Shown here: positions 26,974 to 36,824 of the stretch, piece after piece
Layout of the letters: every line of letters begins with the position of its first letter
Position numbering within the stretch: the first letter of the stretch is position 1
Source of the DNA: Pseudomonadota bacterium
GTDB taxonomy: Bacteria > Desulfobacterota > Desulfobulbia > Desulfobulbales > Desulfocapsaceae
Reading direction: 5' to 3'
Assembly (NCBI GenBank): GCA_023412495.1
Contig: JAEYNP010000039.1
Location: forward strand, 1 to 64,000
Length of the DNA stretch: 64,000 bases
The notes under the pieces: generated by a model
Databases searched by the model: none
Seen by the model: the letters and a program-made list of their open reading frames with translations, nothing else
What the model was told of the DNA's origin: nothing
Translations under genes and position numbers: made by a program

Positions 26974-28254
26974 TCAGGCTTTGTGTTTTGCACGGAATTC
27001 GTCGATGTCGCGCTCAAAACCACCCTCAACCTCTTCCTCTTTCCAGAACACGTACGGGTTGCTCCGCGGCTCTTTGACATGCTGCGGAATCGGATCAACA
27101 CCCATGACGGAGAGGAAGGTCGGAAGACCTACACGCTGCATGGTCTCACCAACACGCTCACGGTTTTTACCAACTTCCATCCACCAGTCCCAAACCTTCT
27201 CGATGAACTCGGTCAATTCCTCGAATTCGTTTTCCTTATCCATTTTGATGAAGGGTATGATAAGGGTGGAGAACTGGGCGCCATCAAGAATCGGTGCTTT
27301 AGCGCCGACACAGATTGAGGCACCTTTGTCCAGGCCCGGGCGCAGGGCGCGGGGCATGACGTTGATGCAGTGCATGCAGCGAGTGCATTCCTTGTCGTCG
27401 ATTTTCAGCTCACTGCCTTCCATCCACATGCAGTTGGTCGGGCAGAGGTCGATGACTTCCTTCTTGATGTCGAATTTACCCCAGTCGCGGCCGCTGTGGG
27501 CACCGGCGTTGGCCGGATAGTTGCCGGCGATGTACTCTTTTACGGCAGCCTGATCGATACGGATCGCATCTCTCCAGGTGCCGATAACGGATATATCGGA
27601 ACGGGCGATCGCCGCCACGCAGTCATTCGCGCAACCGGAAAACTTGAACTTAAACTTGTAGGGGAATGCCGGACGATGAATTTCGTCCTGATACTTCATG
27701 GTCAGCTGATGGCAAGCCTCTTCAGTGTCGTAGCAGGACCACTCGCAACGGGACTCACCGAGGCAGTTGGCCGGGGTACGCAGGTTCGATCCGGAACCGC
27801 CAAGGTCCTGGCCCATATCGTGGGTCAGATCCCAGAAGAAAGGTTCGAGATTCTCGGTGCGGGTACCGAGGAGAATGATATCACCGGTAGAACCATGGAA
27901 GTTGGTCATGCCGGAGCCATACTTCTCCCAGAGGTTCATCAGGCCGCGAAGGTTCTCGGTGGAATAATATTTAGAAGCCGGCTGGGCTACGCGAATGGTG
28001 TGGAAATGCTCAACACCGGGGAAAAGCTCGGGAACGTCGGCATACCGTCCAACGATACCGCCACCGTAACCGAAGACACCGACGATACCGCCGTGTTTCC
28101 AGTGGGTGATTCTGTCCTTGTAGGACAGTTCCAGGATACCAAGAATATCCCAACACTCAGGCTTGGTCTCCGCCTGGCGCTTAATGTCGGTCACGAAGCT
28201 TGGCCACGGGCCACTCTCCAATTGGTCCAACAAGGGCGTCTCTTGTTTTGCCAT
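26974..28254 (-). CDS. dsrA: dissimilatory sulfite reductase alpha subunit
   Basis: The 426-residue alpha subunit of DsrAB, which works with DsrC in the cytoplasm in the last step of sulfate respiration. The cluster/sirohaem motif CEWSCYDTEEACHQL and FKFSGCANDCVAAIARSD are intact, as is the ferredoxin domain CTRCMHCINVMPRAL. The ATG at 28254 follows AAAGGAGGAAATC. The gene has a near-consensus promoter with a leader of about 170 bases. This gene is the main evidence for the lifestyle of the organism. Confidence 0.98.
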   Translation of the reverse strand: MAKQETPLLDQLESGPWPSFVTDIKRQAETKPECWDILGILELSYKDRITHWKHGGIVGVFGYGGGIVGRYADVPELFPGVEHFHTIRVAQPASKYYSTENLRGLMNLWEKYGSGMTNFHGSTGDIILLGTRTENLEPFFWDLTHDMGQDLGGSGSNLRTPANCLGESRCEWSCYDTEEACHQLTMKYQDEIHRPAFPYKFKFKFSGCANDCVAAIARSDISVIGTWRDAIRIDQAAVKEYIAGNYPANAGAHSGRDWGKFDIKKEVIDLCPTNCMWMEGSELKIDDKECTRCMHCINVMPRALRPGLDKGASICVGAKAPILDGAQFSTLIIPFIKMDKENEFEELTEFIEKVWDWWMEVGKNRERVGETMQRVGLPTFLSVMGVDPIPQHVKEPRSNPYVFWKEEEVEGGFERDIDEFRAKHKA

Positions 28255-28431
28255 GATTTCCTCCTTTGAATTACTGTTTATACTGCAACCTTAACCAAAC
28301 TTTTTCTGCTGAAAACCGAAGACGAATTCCGGCATATCATTCTACTAAAACCACCCGCCGCCTTTCCCTAGCCAGATCATCTACCAATAAAGCTTAACGG
28401 AATGATAATAGAAAGTTCTAATCAGCGTTCG

Positions 28432-28460
28432 AGAATAGCTTCGCTGTGCGGTTTTGTCAA
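28432..28460 (-). promoter_or_regulatory. sigma-70 promoter of dsrABD
   Basis: On the minus strand TTGACA (28460-28455) and TATTCT (28437-28432) are separated by exactly 17 bases. Transcription would start near 28425, leaving about 170 bases of leader in which I see no obvious hairpin. Confidence 0.8.
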
Positions 28461-28520
28461 CAAAAATCCATTGATCGAGCGGCCTGTAAATGAACCGCCA
28501 TTCACCCCCGAAAATGATGG

Positions 28521-30125
28521 CTAGGCCGACTGCAACACCTGGTCGAGAAAGGCTTTTTCGATCTTTCCGGAAGTCCCGGAAGGATCGGTCATGGCCTGCA
28601 GAAAACCGGTGGCCAGGACCTTGCCGAGCTGTACGCCTTCCTGGTCGAATGAATTGATATTCCAGGCAAAACCCTGGAAGGCGATTTTGGCCTCATAGCT
28701 CGCGAGGAGCGCCCCCATCACCTTCGGGGTCAGTTTTTCGGCCAAGAGGAGGCAGGAGGGGCGGTTGCCGGCAAAATTTCTGTTAGGATTTGCAGACTCC
28801 TGCCCTATGGCCATGGCGACCATTTGGGCGAACAAATTTGCTAGGAGCTTTTGCTGCGAGGTGGTCCCGTCGACCAGAAGGTCCAGACCATGCTGCGATT
28901 GCCGGAAGCCAATAAATTCTACAGGGACAATCTCAGTGCCCTGGTGCAACAGCTGATAGAAGGCATGCTGGCCGTTGGTGCCTGGTTCGCCCCAGATAAT
29001 CGGTCCGGTTTTGCTGGATACCCGTCGTCCTTGCCTGTCGATCGACTTCCCGTTGCTCTCCATGTCGCACTGCTGAAGATGAGCGGGAAAACGATGGAGG
29101 GCCTGGCTGTACGGCAGGATCGCCAATGTAGGAAAACCGAGAAAGTTGTGGTTCCAGATGCCCAGCAGCGCCAGTAGCAGCGGCAAATTTTTGCGTATAT
29201 CCCCCTCCTCGGCCTGGTGATCCACCTGTGCCGCTCCTTGCATTAATTGCACAACCTGGTTGTACCCCAGATAAAAGCCAAGCATCACAACACCGACCAT
29301 GGAGGTGGAACTGTACCTGCCCCCGATATAATCGTGCATATAGAAGGTCCGCAGGTAGTTGGCGGAATTATCCATGGGACTCTTTTCACCGGTCACGGCG
29401 ATGCAGTGGCGGGAAGGATCGAGCCCGGCCCGCTGCAAAGCCTGGCGCACCAGGTGTTCGTTGGTCAGTGTTTCGAGTGTGGTGCCGCTTTTGGAGACGA
29501 TATTGACAAGGGTTGTAGCAAGGTTGACTTCGGCGAGCACGCCCGCCGCATCATCGGGATCGACATTGGCAATGAAGCGGACCATCCTCCCGGGCACTCC
29601 GTAGGCCTTGAGCGCCTCGAAGATCGCTCGGGGCCCCAGATCCGAGCCGCCGATGCCGATGTGGATCATGGTATCGAACCGCTCTCCCCGATGGTTGCAG
29701 ATTCGCCCGGAATCCAGCTCTTCCAGGAAAGCTTCCAGCTTTTGCATTTCGCTGTGCGCTTTGGCGCTGGCATCTGGTTCTGCCGGTTCCGGCCCGAACA
29801 GATCCCGGCTGGCGGTGTGGAGGACCTGGCGGTTCTCGCTCTCGTAACCTTCAATCCGGTTGATGATCGCCCCCCGCCGCATCTCCCTGAACTGCTCTAC
29901 CAGACACAGATCATCGGCAAGTTGCTGCAGGCCGTCCAGCACCCGATCGTCGACACGTTCGGTAGCGTAATGCAGATGGAGCAAGTCGGTTCGGCACACA
30001 TATCCGGCCAGCCTGTCCCGCGCCTGCAGGGCTCCGGGGGCGGTCAGATCGAATGGTTTTCCGGCCAGGGTCAGCAACTGCCGGTAGACCTGGCTTTCAG
30101 TCAGGTTTTTATATCCTTTCTCCAT
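28521..30125 (-). CDS. pgi: glucose-6-phosphate isomerase
   Basis: A 534-residue phosphoglucose isomerase that interconverts glucose-6-phosphate and fructose-6-phosphate. The SIS-fold motifs are present: IGIGGSDLGPRAIFEAL, VSKSGTTLETLTN for the phosphate, and GGRYSSTSMVGVVMLGF. The C-terminal catalytic Lys region lies within INSFDQEGVQLGKVLATG. Length is normal for the long bacterial form. It lies upstream of nothing else on its strand here except rpe 20 bases before it, so the order rpe-pgi is a likely operon. Confidence 0.95.
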   Translation of the reverse strand: MEKGYKNLTESQVYRQLLTLAGKPFDLTAPGALQARDRLAGYVCRTDLLHLHYATERVDDRVLDGLQQLADDLCLVEQFREMRRGAIINRIEGYESENRQVLHTASRDLFGPEPAEPDASAKAHSEMQKLEAFLEELDSGRICNHRGERFDTMIHIGIGGSDLGPRAIFEALKAYGVPGRMVRFIANVDPDDAAGVLAEVNLATTLVNIVSKSGTTLETLTNEHLVRQALQRAGLDPSRHCIAVTGEKSPMDNSANYLRTFYMHDYIGGRYSSTSMVGVVMLGFYLGYNQVVQLMQGAAQVDHQAEEGDIRKNLPLLLALLGIWNHNFLGFPTLAILPYSQALHRFPAHLQQCDMESNGKSIDRQGRRVSSKTGPIIWGEPGTNGQHAFYQLLHQGTEIVPVEFIGFRQSQHGLDLLVDGTTSQQKLLANLFAQMVAMAIGQESANPNRNFAGNRPSCLLLAEKLTPKVMGALLASYEAKIAFQGFAWNINSFDQEGVQLGKVLATGFLQAMTDPSGTSGKIEKAFLDQVLQSA

Positions 30126-30145
30126 TTCTCCACCTCCGCTATCGA

Positions 30146-30829
30146 CTACCTATGCCGTCCGGCGCCGGCCTCCGCCTGAGCACGCAGTGACGCGATCGTC
30201 GCCTTGTAATCAGCGCTGCCGTAAACAGCCGAACCGGCAACAAATATATTGGCACCGGCCGCAGCGACATCGCCAATGGTTTTCGGGCCGATGCCGCCGT
30301 CCACTTCGATCCCCACCTGAAGCCCCAGAGCATCTATACGTTGTCTGAGCTGCCGAATCTTGGCCAGCGTCGAGGGGATGAACGATTGACCGCCAAAGCC
30401 CGGATTGACCGACATCAGCATCACCAGGTCGACCTCTTCCAGGATATAATCGAGGGTGGCGAGCGAGGTTGCCGGATTAAGCACCACGCCGGCCTTCTTA
30501 CCGAGTTCGCGGATGCGGGCAACCGTCCGGTGCAGATGAGTGCAGGCTTCGACATGCACAGTAATCCAGTCGGCCCCCGCTCGGGCAAAGGCATCGACAT
30601 AACTGTCTGCGTCGGCAATCATCAGATGAACATCGAGCGTTTTTTGGGTTATGGGGCGGGCTGCCTGCACCACCAGGGGACCGATGGTGATATTGGGGAC
30701 GAAATGTCCATCCATCACATCGATGTGGATAATATCGGCCCCGGCTTCGTCGACAGCCTTGATTTCGGCACCGAGCCGGGAAAAATCCGCCGACAGTATC
30801 GAAGGAGCGATGTATATTTCTTTGTTCAT
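30146..30829 (-). CDS. rpe: ribulose-phosphate 3-epimerase
   Basis: A 227-residue TIM-barrel enzyme that interconverts ribulose-5-phosphate and xylulose-5-phosphate. [16 protein letters not shown] opens the barrel. The metal-binding and acid-base residues are in [13 protein letters not shown], the His in [17 protein letters not shown] and [10 protein letters not shown]. Length is standard. It follows dprA by 46 bases and precedes pgi by 20, so the block may be transcribed together. Confidence 0.96.
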   Translation of the reverse strand: MNKEIYIAPSILSADFSRLGAEIKAVDEAGADIIHIDVMDGHFVPNITIGPLVVQAARPITQKTLDVHLMIADADSYVDAFARAGADWITVHVEACTHLHRTVARIRELGKKAGVVLNPATSLATLDYILEEVDLVMLMSVNPGFGGQSFIPSTLAKIRQLRQRIDALGLQVGIEVDGGIGPKTIGDVAAAGANIFVAGSAVYGSADYKATIASLRAQAEAGAGRHR

Positions 30830-30875
30830 TGTCTTCCTTTACTTTATGTCTTTGAAATCATGAGCAGAAAGCAGC

Positions 30876-31979
30876 TCATACCCGTTTTCTCACCTGGTCT
30901 CCGGCAAGGATTTCCACCAGCCCTTCCAGTTCGAGAATCAGCAGCAGCTCGCTGAATCGTCCCGGGGCAAGCCCCGCCGTCTCAAGAAGGGACTCCCGGG
31001 GAATCGGGTACGAATCTATTTTGGCGAGCAGATCTTTCGCCTCCGGCTCGAGACCGGGTAGGTCTTTTACAGCCGTGGGTTCCCCCCGACTCCCAACGGC
31101 TGGAGCCTGCATCCCCAACTCTTCCACGATATCCTGGATGCTCTGCACCAGCTTCGCTCCCTGCTTCAGCAGCCAATGGGTGCCTTCGCTCTTGCAGGAA
31201 TCGACCTGCCCGGGAACGGCAAAGACTTCGCGGCCGGTGTCCAGCGCTATCTGAGCGGTGATGAGGGATCCTGAACGTTGGGCCGCTTCGACCACCACCA
31301 CACCGAGGCTCAGTCCTGCGATGATGCGGTTGCGGGCCGGGAAACGAAAACCTTCCGGAGGCGTTCCCAAGGGATATTCGCTGACCAGCAGGCCATGCTC
31401 GGCAATATCCCTGAATAATCTCCCATTTTGCCTGGGATAGACCACATCGAGGCCGCAACCGAGGACCGCCACCGTGCTCCCTTTAGCGGAAAGGGCGCCG
31501 GCATGGGCTTCGGTGTCTATGCCGAGGGCCAGCCCGGAAATGACGGTGAGGGAGGAATCGGCAAGATTCCGGGACAAGGCATAGGCCGTTCTGCGCCCGT
31601 AGGCGGTGGCGGCCCGGGAACCGACGACGGCAACCGCCGGAACGCCCAGAAGCTCCAGGCGACCACGCACATAGAGGACGGGAGGAGGGTCCGGCAATTT
31701 CTTGAGCAGGGCCGGGTAGCGCGGATCTTCGAAAGTGACGGCTGCCGCCCCAATATCGGCCAGACTGCAGAGTTCCCTCTGAGCCCGAGCCATTGTCTCC
31801 TGTCCCGCCAACACCCCGGAGACCTGGTTCTCGCGAATTCCCTTGACGCGGAGGATCTCCTGACGGGAGGCCCGGAAAACGGCGGCAGGAGACTGAAAGT
31901 GATCGATGAGGCGCCAAAACCCCGTGATCCCTAATCCCGGTACCAGACTGAGACGTATCCAATCAAGGGCTTCGGCCAT
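30876..31979 (-). CDS. dprA: DNA-processing protein DprA
   Basis: A 367-residue DprA/Smf protein, which binds single-stranded DNA and loads RecA during natural transformation. The Rossmann-like domain holds VVGSRAATAYGRRTAY, VISGLALGIDTEAHAGAL and VLGCGLDVVYPRQNGRLF. The motif VVEAAQRSGSLITAQ and TARR-like GREVFAVPG follow. A C-terminal winged-helix segment (about 305-367) is retained, as is the N-terminal helix-hairpin-helix-like part. DprA is widespread in species not known to be competent. Confidence 0.94.
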   Translation of the reverse strand: MAEALDWIRLSLVPGLGITGFWRLIDHFQSPAAVFRASRQEILRVKGIRENQVSGVLAGQETMARAQRELCSLADIGAAAVTFEDPRYPALLKKLPDPPPVLYVRGRLELLGVPAVAVVGSRAATAYGRRTAYALSRNLADSSLTVISGLALGIDTEAHAGALSAKGSTVAVLGCGLDVVYPRQNGRLFRDIAEHGLLVSEYPLGTPPEGFRFPARNRIIAGLSLGVVVVEAAQRSGSLITAQIALDTGREVFAVPGQVDSCKSEGTHWLLKQGAKLVQSIQDIVEELGMQAPAVGSRGEPTAVKDLPGLEPEAKDLLAKIDSYPIPRESLLETAGLAPGRFSELLLILELEGLVEILAGDQVRKRV

Positions 31980-32122
31980 GGGGTGATTGACTGTTGGTTT
32001 CTCGAAATAGTTGTGGCTGTGGAATCTTGCAGCGGCAAAGACGCCGTAAAAACATTCGCCGCCTGGAAATCCCAGGTAAGGAATCCCCGGCGGCAGTAGA
32101 GAAAAAAGTCACGGGCGCTGCT

Positions 32123-33796
32123 TCAGTCGGTCATGAAAACCTTCAACTCCTCGACCCGCGAAGGGTGCTTGAGTTTCATGATTGCCTGGGCCTCGATCTG
32201 GCGTATACGCTCCCGCGTCACGGCAAAACACTTGCCCACCTCTTCCAGGGTATGATCGCAGTCAACGTCAATCCCATACCGCATCCGCAAAACCTTGGCC
32301 TCTCGCGGCGAAAGCGACGACATCACCTGGTTGAGGCATTTGCGGAGACTGGCGACCATCGACAGTTGATCCGGCCCGAGCTTATCCTTGTCTTCGATGA
32401 AGTCACCCAAAAAGGTCTCCCCATCGTCGCCGACGGGGGTGTCGAGGGAGATCGCGTCCTTGGCGATTTTCAGGGCCGACTTGATCTTACCGACGTCGGT
32501 GCCAAGATGTTTTGCCATCTCTTCCGGAGTCGGCTCCCGGTGTTCCTCCAGCATGAAATCCTTCGAAGCCCGCAGCAGCCGGTTGATAGTTTCGATCATA
32601 TGGACGGGCAAACGGATAGTCCTTCCCTGGTCGGCGATGCCTCGGGTGATGGCCTGTCTGATCCACCAGGTGGCATAGGTGCTGAATTTGTAGCCGCGAT
32701 GGTAGTCGAATTTTTCCACCGCCTTCATGAGGCCGATATTGCCTTCCTGAATGAGGTCGGAAAACTGCAGCCCGCGGTTGACGAATTTCTTGGAGACCGA
32801 AATCACCAGGCGCAGATTGGCTCTGACCAGCCCCTCCTTAGCCTGCTTATACATATCCCAGCCCGAATCTATGTCGCTAAGAAGCTGCTGCAGGCGGCGC
32901 TGGTCGACCCCCGACTCCTCCATCATCCGCCGGTTGACCTGCCGCTCCAACTCCTCCGGCGCCATTGCAGCTGCAGGCAGGCCGCCCTCAATTTTCCGCT
33001 GATTGATGAGCTCGACGAAAACCTTGCGGAACCGTTTCGACAATTCTTCAAGGCCATCGCCCATCGCTTTGAGGCACTCTACACAGATGAGTTTGTCGGT
33101 GAAGAGCGCAGCGATCGATCCGCTCAAGGAATCGATCTCGTCAACCATTCGCCCGGCCTCCGGATCTTCGCCCTTTTGCCGATACTGAGCCAGCAACTCC
33201 GACCGTTTCCGATGCAAGACTACCGCCTGATCGACCCGGGCCAGGAAGTCCTTGCTTTCCTCTTTGAAAGTACCAGTCTCGTTATCGGTTATGCCGCTGA
33301 GTATCTGACAGATCTTTTCACTGTTCGAATCAAGGCCTTTCACCAGCTCGAGCAGAGCCGGAATGGCCAGAGGCGCGGTCAACACCGCATTCTGCACCCG
33401 AAGCTTACCCTCCTCCATCATCTTGGCAAGCTTCAGCTCCTCCTCGTGGCTGAGGAGAGTAAGCGTTCCCATTTCCCGGAGGTAGATATTCATGGGATCT
33501 ATCGAGGCCCGGGATTTGGAAATCTTGTCATTGTCCCCTTCGCTATATCTTGCGACCCTGCGCCTGTCCCGTTTTCTCCGGTCACTGAACGTACTGCTGC
33601 GACGATCGACACCGGAACCGTTCCTTCTCTCTTGGGTGACATGGTCGGCCAGATCCACGGGCGCTGCATAGTCCTCAGCAAAATCCTCAAAGTCATCGGC
33701 CAAACCAAAAGAGGGAGACTCAGCGTCAAAATCGTAGTCCCGCATCACCTCGTCCGGATCTCTGACCAGATCATCTTCACGCCCTGAAAACGTCAT
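32123..33796 (-). CDS. rpoD: RNA polymerase primary sigma factor (sigma-70)
   Basis: A 557-residue group 1 sigma factor. Region 1.2 starts at [17 protein letters not shown]. Region 2 is nearly invariant: [20 protein letters not shown] and [17 protein letters not shown], which bind and melt the -10 box. Region 4 ends with [20 protein letters not shown], the -35-binding helix-turn-helix. The acidic N-terminus, with an unusual central patch rich in Arg (residues about 58-82), is shorter than the 613-residue E. coli protein. It is downstream of dnaG, a partial macromolecular-synthesis operon. Confidence 0.97.
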   Translation of the reverse strand: MTFSGREDDLVRDPDEVMRDYDFDAESPSFGLADDFEDFAEDYAAPVDLADHVTQERRNGSGVDRRSSTFSDRRKRDRRRVARYSEGDNDKISKSRASIDPMNIYLREMGTLTLLSHEEELKLAKMMEEGKLRVQNAVLTAPLAIPALLELVKGLDSNSEKICQILSGITDNETGTFKEESKDFLARVDQAVVLHRKRSELLAQYRQKGEDPEAGRMVDEIDSLSGSIAALFTDKLICVECLKAMGDGLEELSKRFRKVFVELINQRKIEGGLPAAAMAPEELERQVNRRMMEESGVDQRRLQQLLSDIDSGWDMYKQAKEGLVRANLRLVISVSKKFVNRGLQFSDLIQEGNIGLMKAVEKFDYHRGYKFSTYATWWIRQAITRGIADQGRTIRLPVHMIETINRLLRASKDFMLEEHREPTPEEMAKHLGTDVGKIKSALKIAKDAISLDTPVGDDGETFLGDFIEDKDKLGPDQLSMVASLRKCLNQVMSSLSPREAKVLRMRYGIDVDCDHTLEEVGKCFAVTRERIRQIEAQAIMKLKHPSRVEELKVFMTD

Positions 33797-33890
33797 GTAC
33801 TTCTCCTTTCAGGCAAAACCAAAGTATAAACCATTCCACCCGTGTCCGCCGCCGATCCCAACAACCGCCGTCCGACGGAACACGCCCCTC

Positions 33891-33919
33891 ACAACAAACC
33901 AAACCACTGAAAAAGTCAA
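33891..33919 (-). promoter_or_regulatory. possible rpoD promoter in the dnaG-rpoD gap
   Basis: TTGACT (33919-33914) is a good -35 box. Seventeen bases on, TGTTGT is a poor -10. The 184-base gap between dnaG and rpoD makes an internal promoter likely, but the assignment is weak. Confidence 0.3.
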
Positions 33920-33980
33920 GCGAATTCATCGCATTTTCAAAAAAATCTATCTCTGAAACCCTCATAAATACGGGATAATC

Positions 33981-35801
33981 TCACATTTGCTGATCGTGCA
34001 ATTGACGATTTATCTTCAGCTGTTCGATCATCAATTCCTGCACCATACGTATATCCCCCTCCCTTTCGGCGTTTCGCATGCGTTGCATTAGCTCATCCGC
34101 ACTTTTTTTCAGGTGGATCTTCTGCAGGTATTGCAGCAGGTCGGCCAGTTCTTCCTGCTGCTTCTCCTGGTCGCCGTCGGTGGTGCGAACGGGCGGCCGA
34201 ATCAGCAACTCCGCAACGAAACTACGCTCCGCCCCTTCAGGCAAAACGGTCAGCAACTCTTCCGGCTCCGCCTCGGGATTGCGCTCCAAAATGCTTTTCA
34301 GCTGCAGGAAGAGAATTTCCCCAATGCTGCCGGAAAGACTCTGCCGGAGTCCAGCCTCCTCCAGCCTGGAGAAATATTGCGGCTGCAGGATCATGAAATC
34401 GACCATCTGCTTCTGGGCCATGGAAAGCGGTGCGGATCTTTCGCCCGGAACCTTTTGGGGAACCTCGGGCGGGACAGGCTCGGGCGGAGGCTGCGACCCC
34501 AGGTGCGCATCCAGCTGCTGGGCGGCCATTCCAAGTTTTTCGGCAAAATGGGAAACAAACACGGACCGCTGGAGGGGCGATGCCGCCGCCGCGATCAGGG
34601 GACGGAGGGCTTCGACGATTCTGCTCTTGCCGTCAAGGGTGAGGCCGTGCTCCTCGATCATCCGGTCCAGGGCGAATTCCGGCAGGGACACCGCCTGAGC
34701 AAGCAGCCGGTTCAGCTCCGCCACGCCCTTCTCCCGCACGAAGGTATCGGGATCGTGGCCCTCGGGAAGGAAAGCGACGCGTCCGGAGACCTGCTCGGCG
34801 AGCAGCAGCGGGACCGCCCGCTCGGCAGCCTTCATGCCGGCGGCGTCGCCGTCGAAGAGCAGTGTGACCTTGTCGGTGAAGCGCTTGATCAGCCGGAGCT
34901 GTTCCCGGGTCAGGGCCGTGCCGAGCGGAGCCGCCACATTGGCGCAGCCGTGGCCCACCAGGGAGATGAGGTCGAAATTGCCCTCCACCAGCACCGCCTC
35001 GTTTTGTCGGCGGATCGCTTCCTTCTGCTGAAAGAGGCCGAGGAGCAGCCTGCTTTTGCTGAACACCTCGCTTTCCGGTGAGTTCATGTACTTTGGCTGG
35101 CCTTCGCCGATGATTCTGCCACCGAAGCCGCAGACTCGGCCACCGATATCCATGATGGGAAAAAGAATGCGATCACGGAACCGGTCGTAGCAGCCGCCGT
35201 TATCCTTCTCGATCAGGAGTCCGGCCAGGATGGCGTTTTTCCGGTCGATCGTACTCAACCGGCCGTCGAGGAAATTCCAGCCGGCCGCTTCGACGGAGGG
35301 GGCGTAGCCGATCCGGTATCTTGCCTGGAGATCCGCCCCCACCCCCCTTTTCTGCAGATATCTCCGGGCGACCTCCCCCCCGGCCGCCTGCTGCAGATAT
35401 TCGCTGTAGATGGCTGCGCATTTTTCGTTGACCGCATAGAGGAGGTCTCGTCTCTTCGACTGTTCCTCTTGCTCTTTCGAGCGAGGTCGCTCGGGCAGCT
35501 CGATATGATACTTTCTGGCGAGTTCCTTCAGGGCTCCGGGGAAGTCGAGATTATAGTACTTCATCATGAAGCTGAAGACGTCGCCGGATTCCCCGCAACC
35601 AAAACAATGAAAAAACTGTTGCCCGCCATGTACGGTGAACGACGGGGTCTTCTCACCGTGGAAAGGGCACAACCCGAGGTACCGGGTGCCGCTCCGCTTC
35701 AGCTGCACGCACTCGCCAATAATTTGAACGATATCGGCACGCTCCTTGACCTGAGCGACGGTATCGTCCCGAGACCCGCCAGAAATCATACCCCTGTCCA
35801 T
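33981..35801 (-). CDS. dnaG: DNA primase
   Basis: A 606-residue primase that makes RNA primers for replication. The CHC2 zinc-binding domain is at about residues 40-75 (LCPFHGEKTPSF and FHCFGCGESGDVF). The catalytic core carries VCGFGGRII and the TOPRIM motif VEGNFDLISLVGHG, with FDGDAAGMKAA for metal binding. The C-terminal 150 residues are the helicase-interacting domain. rpsU, often upstream of dnaG, is not here; a divergent unknown gene is. rpoD follows after 184 bases. Confidence 0.96.
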   Translation of the reverse strand: MDRGMISGGSRDDTVAQVKERADIVQIIGECVQLKRSGTRYLGLCPFHGEKTPSFTVHGGQQFFHCFGCGESGDVFSFMMKYYNLDFPGALKELARKYHIELPERPRSKEQEEQSKRRDLLYAVNEKCAAIYSEYLQQAAGGEVARRYLQKRGVGADLQARYRIGYAPSVEAAGWNFLDGRLSTIDRKNAILAGLLIEKDNGGCYDRFRDRILFPIMDIGGRVCGFGGRIIGEGQPKYMNSPESEVFSKSRLLLGLFQQKEAIRRQNEAVLVEGNFDLISLVGHGCANVAAPLGTALTREQLRLIKRFTDKVTLLFDGDAAGMKAAERAVPLLLAEQVSGRVAFLPEGHDPDTFVREKGVAELNRLLAQAVSLPEFALDRMIEEHGLTLDGKSRIVEALRPLIAAAASPLQRSVFVSHFAEKLGMAAQQLDAHLGSQPPPEPVPPEVPQKVPGERSAPLSMAQKQMVDFMILQPQYFSRLEEAGLRQSLSGSIGEILFLQLKSILERNPEAEPEELLTVLPEGAERSFVAELLIRPPVRTTDGDQEKQQEELADLLQYLQKIHLKKSADELMQRMRNAEREGDIRMVQELMIEQLKINRQLHDQQM

Positions 35802-35911
35802 GAAATGCCCGTGAATGTTATTCGCGACAATACTATACTACCGAAACCAAGACCTCGCCATCCGCTTACGAATTATTCGGCGTCCCTTCGGCCGCCTCAA
35901 GGTTCACCGTT

Positions 35912-36622
35912 ATGGATGATTTTGTCAATGCCATCGAATACGAAGTCAAGCAGGAGATTGCCAGCCGATACTTCGGCTTTCGCTCGCAGATAGAGACGGA
36001 AACGGGACAGTACCTGGAAAAGCTGCAGCAGGCAGACGGAAATCAACTCGAGCAAATCAGATTGGATCTCTACCGCCTGCGGCTTCTTCTCCACCGGGAA
36101 AGACTGTTCAAGGACTTTCTCTTTCTCGTCAAACTGCCGGGAAACCTGGTAACATCCGGAGGCCAACCACCAACCGCCGAACTCTTCAGCGGATGGCGGG
36201 GAGAGGGATTTACCCGTTGGTGGAGGTATCGCAATCTCGCCGGGAAGATATATCGGTCTCTGGAAAAACATGTCACTGAATACCGAAAAATCTGGCTCGA
36301 CCTCGGCGACGAGCACCGGGAGATCTGTGTAAGCATAGATACCTTCCACCGCAACAACGATCTGTCGGGCATCCTGGGTTTTCTCAAGACATTCAATTCT
36401 GCAGACAACGAACGGTTGAAGTTCCTCCACACAGTGGGACGACTCAGCCCCGGCAGAAGCCTCGATCAGGACCTGAGGATTCCCCATCCTCGCCCGGTAA
36501 CCGACATCCTGCCTGAACTGCCTGCGCTTCCACCCCTGAAACAGCTGAAAGGCCGCCTGATTGCATTGCTTAAAGCGGCATTCAGATGCCAGGCTTCGCC
36601 GGAAACAAGCCTGCCTTTTTAA
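35912..36622 (+). CDS. unknown helical protein
   Basis: A 236-residue protein I do not recognise. It is helical and rich in Arg, Leu and Glu, with no signal peptide or membrane segment, and has only three cysteines. The segment SGWRGEGFTRWWRYRNLAGKIYR, read as two parts, is notably rich in Trp and Arg. The ATG follows CAAGGTTCACCGTT, a modest ribosome-binding site. A long open frame also exists on the other strand (35897-36688), but its composition is poor and this frame is the better gene. It is divergent from dnaG. Confidence 0.7.
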   Translation: MDDFVNAIEYEVKQEIASRYFGFRSQIETETGQYLEKLQQADGNQLEQIRLDLYRLRLLLHRERLFKDFLFLVKLPGNLVTSGGQPPTAELFSGWRGEGFTRWWRYRNLAGKIYRSLEKHVTEYRKIWLDLGDEHREICVSIDTFHRNNDLSGILGFLKTFNSADNERLKFLHTVGRLSPGRSLDQDLRIPHPRPVTDILPELPALPPLKQLKGRLIALLKAAFRCQASPETSLPF

Positions 36623-36732
36623 CATCCGCGACTCGCTGCTTTTCCTACCGCCATATGGCGAAGGACGACAGGGCGGCAGCGCCGGCATGTCATATTATCA
36701 CAGGCAAGACCATAAAATTGTTGAATATTGAA

Positions 36733-36762
36733 TTGCATTTTGCCTTATGGAGAAGATATAGT
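36733..36762 (+). promoter_or_regulatory. possible promoter of the GGDEF/HD-GYP operon
   Basis: TTGCAT (36733-36738) and TATAGT (36757-36762) have 18-base spacing, in the 202-base gap before the signalling gene. Confidence 0.4.
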
Positions 36763-36824
36763 TAATCATCACGGCGAAATATGCTTCACCATGAAAAGCC
36801 GCAACAGCCGATGGTTGAGACTCC

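Noticed and set aside
31994..33787. A 597-codon plus-strand open frame opposite dprA and rpoD
   Set aside because: It is antisense to rpoD, one of the most conserved proteins in the window; codon bias of rpoD creates the long open frame.
35897..36688. A 263-codon minus-strand frame opposite the unknown gene at 35912
   Set aside because: The plus-strand frame has better composition and a start with a ribosome-binding site; the minus one would start amid the downstream intergenic sequence.
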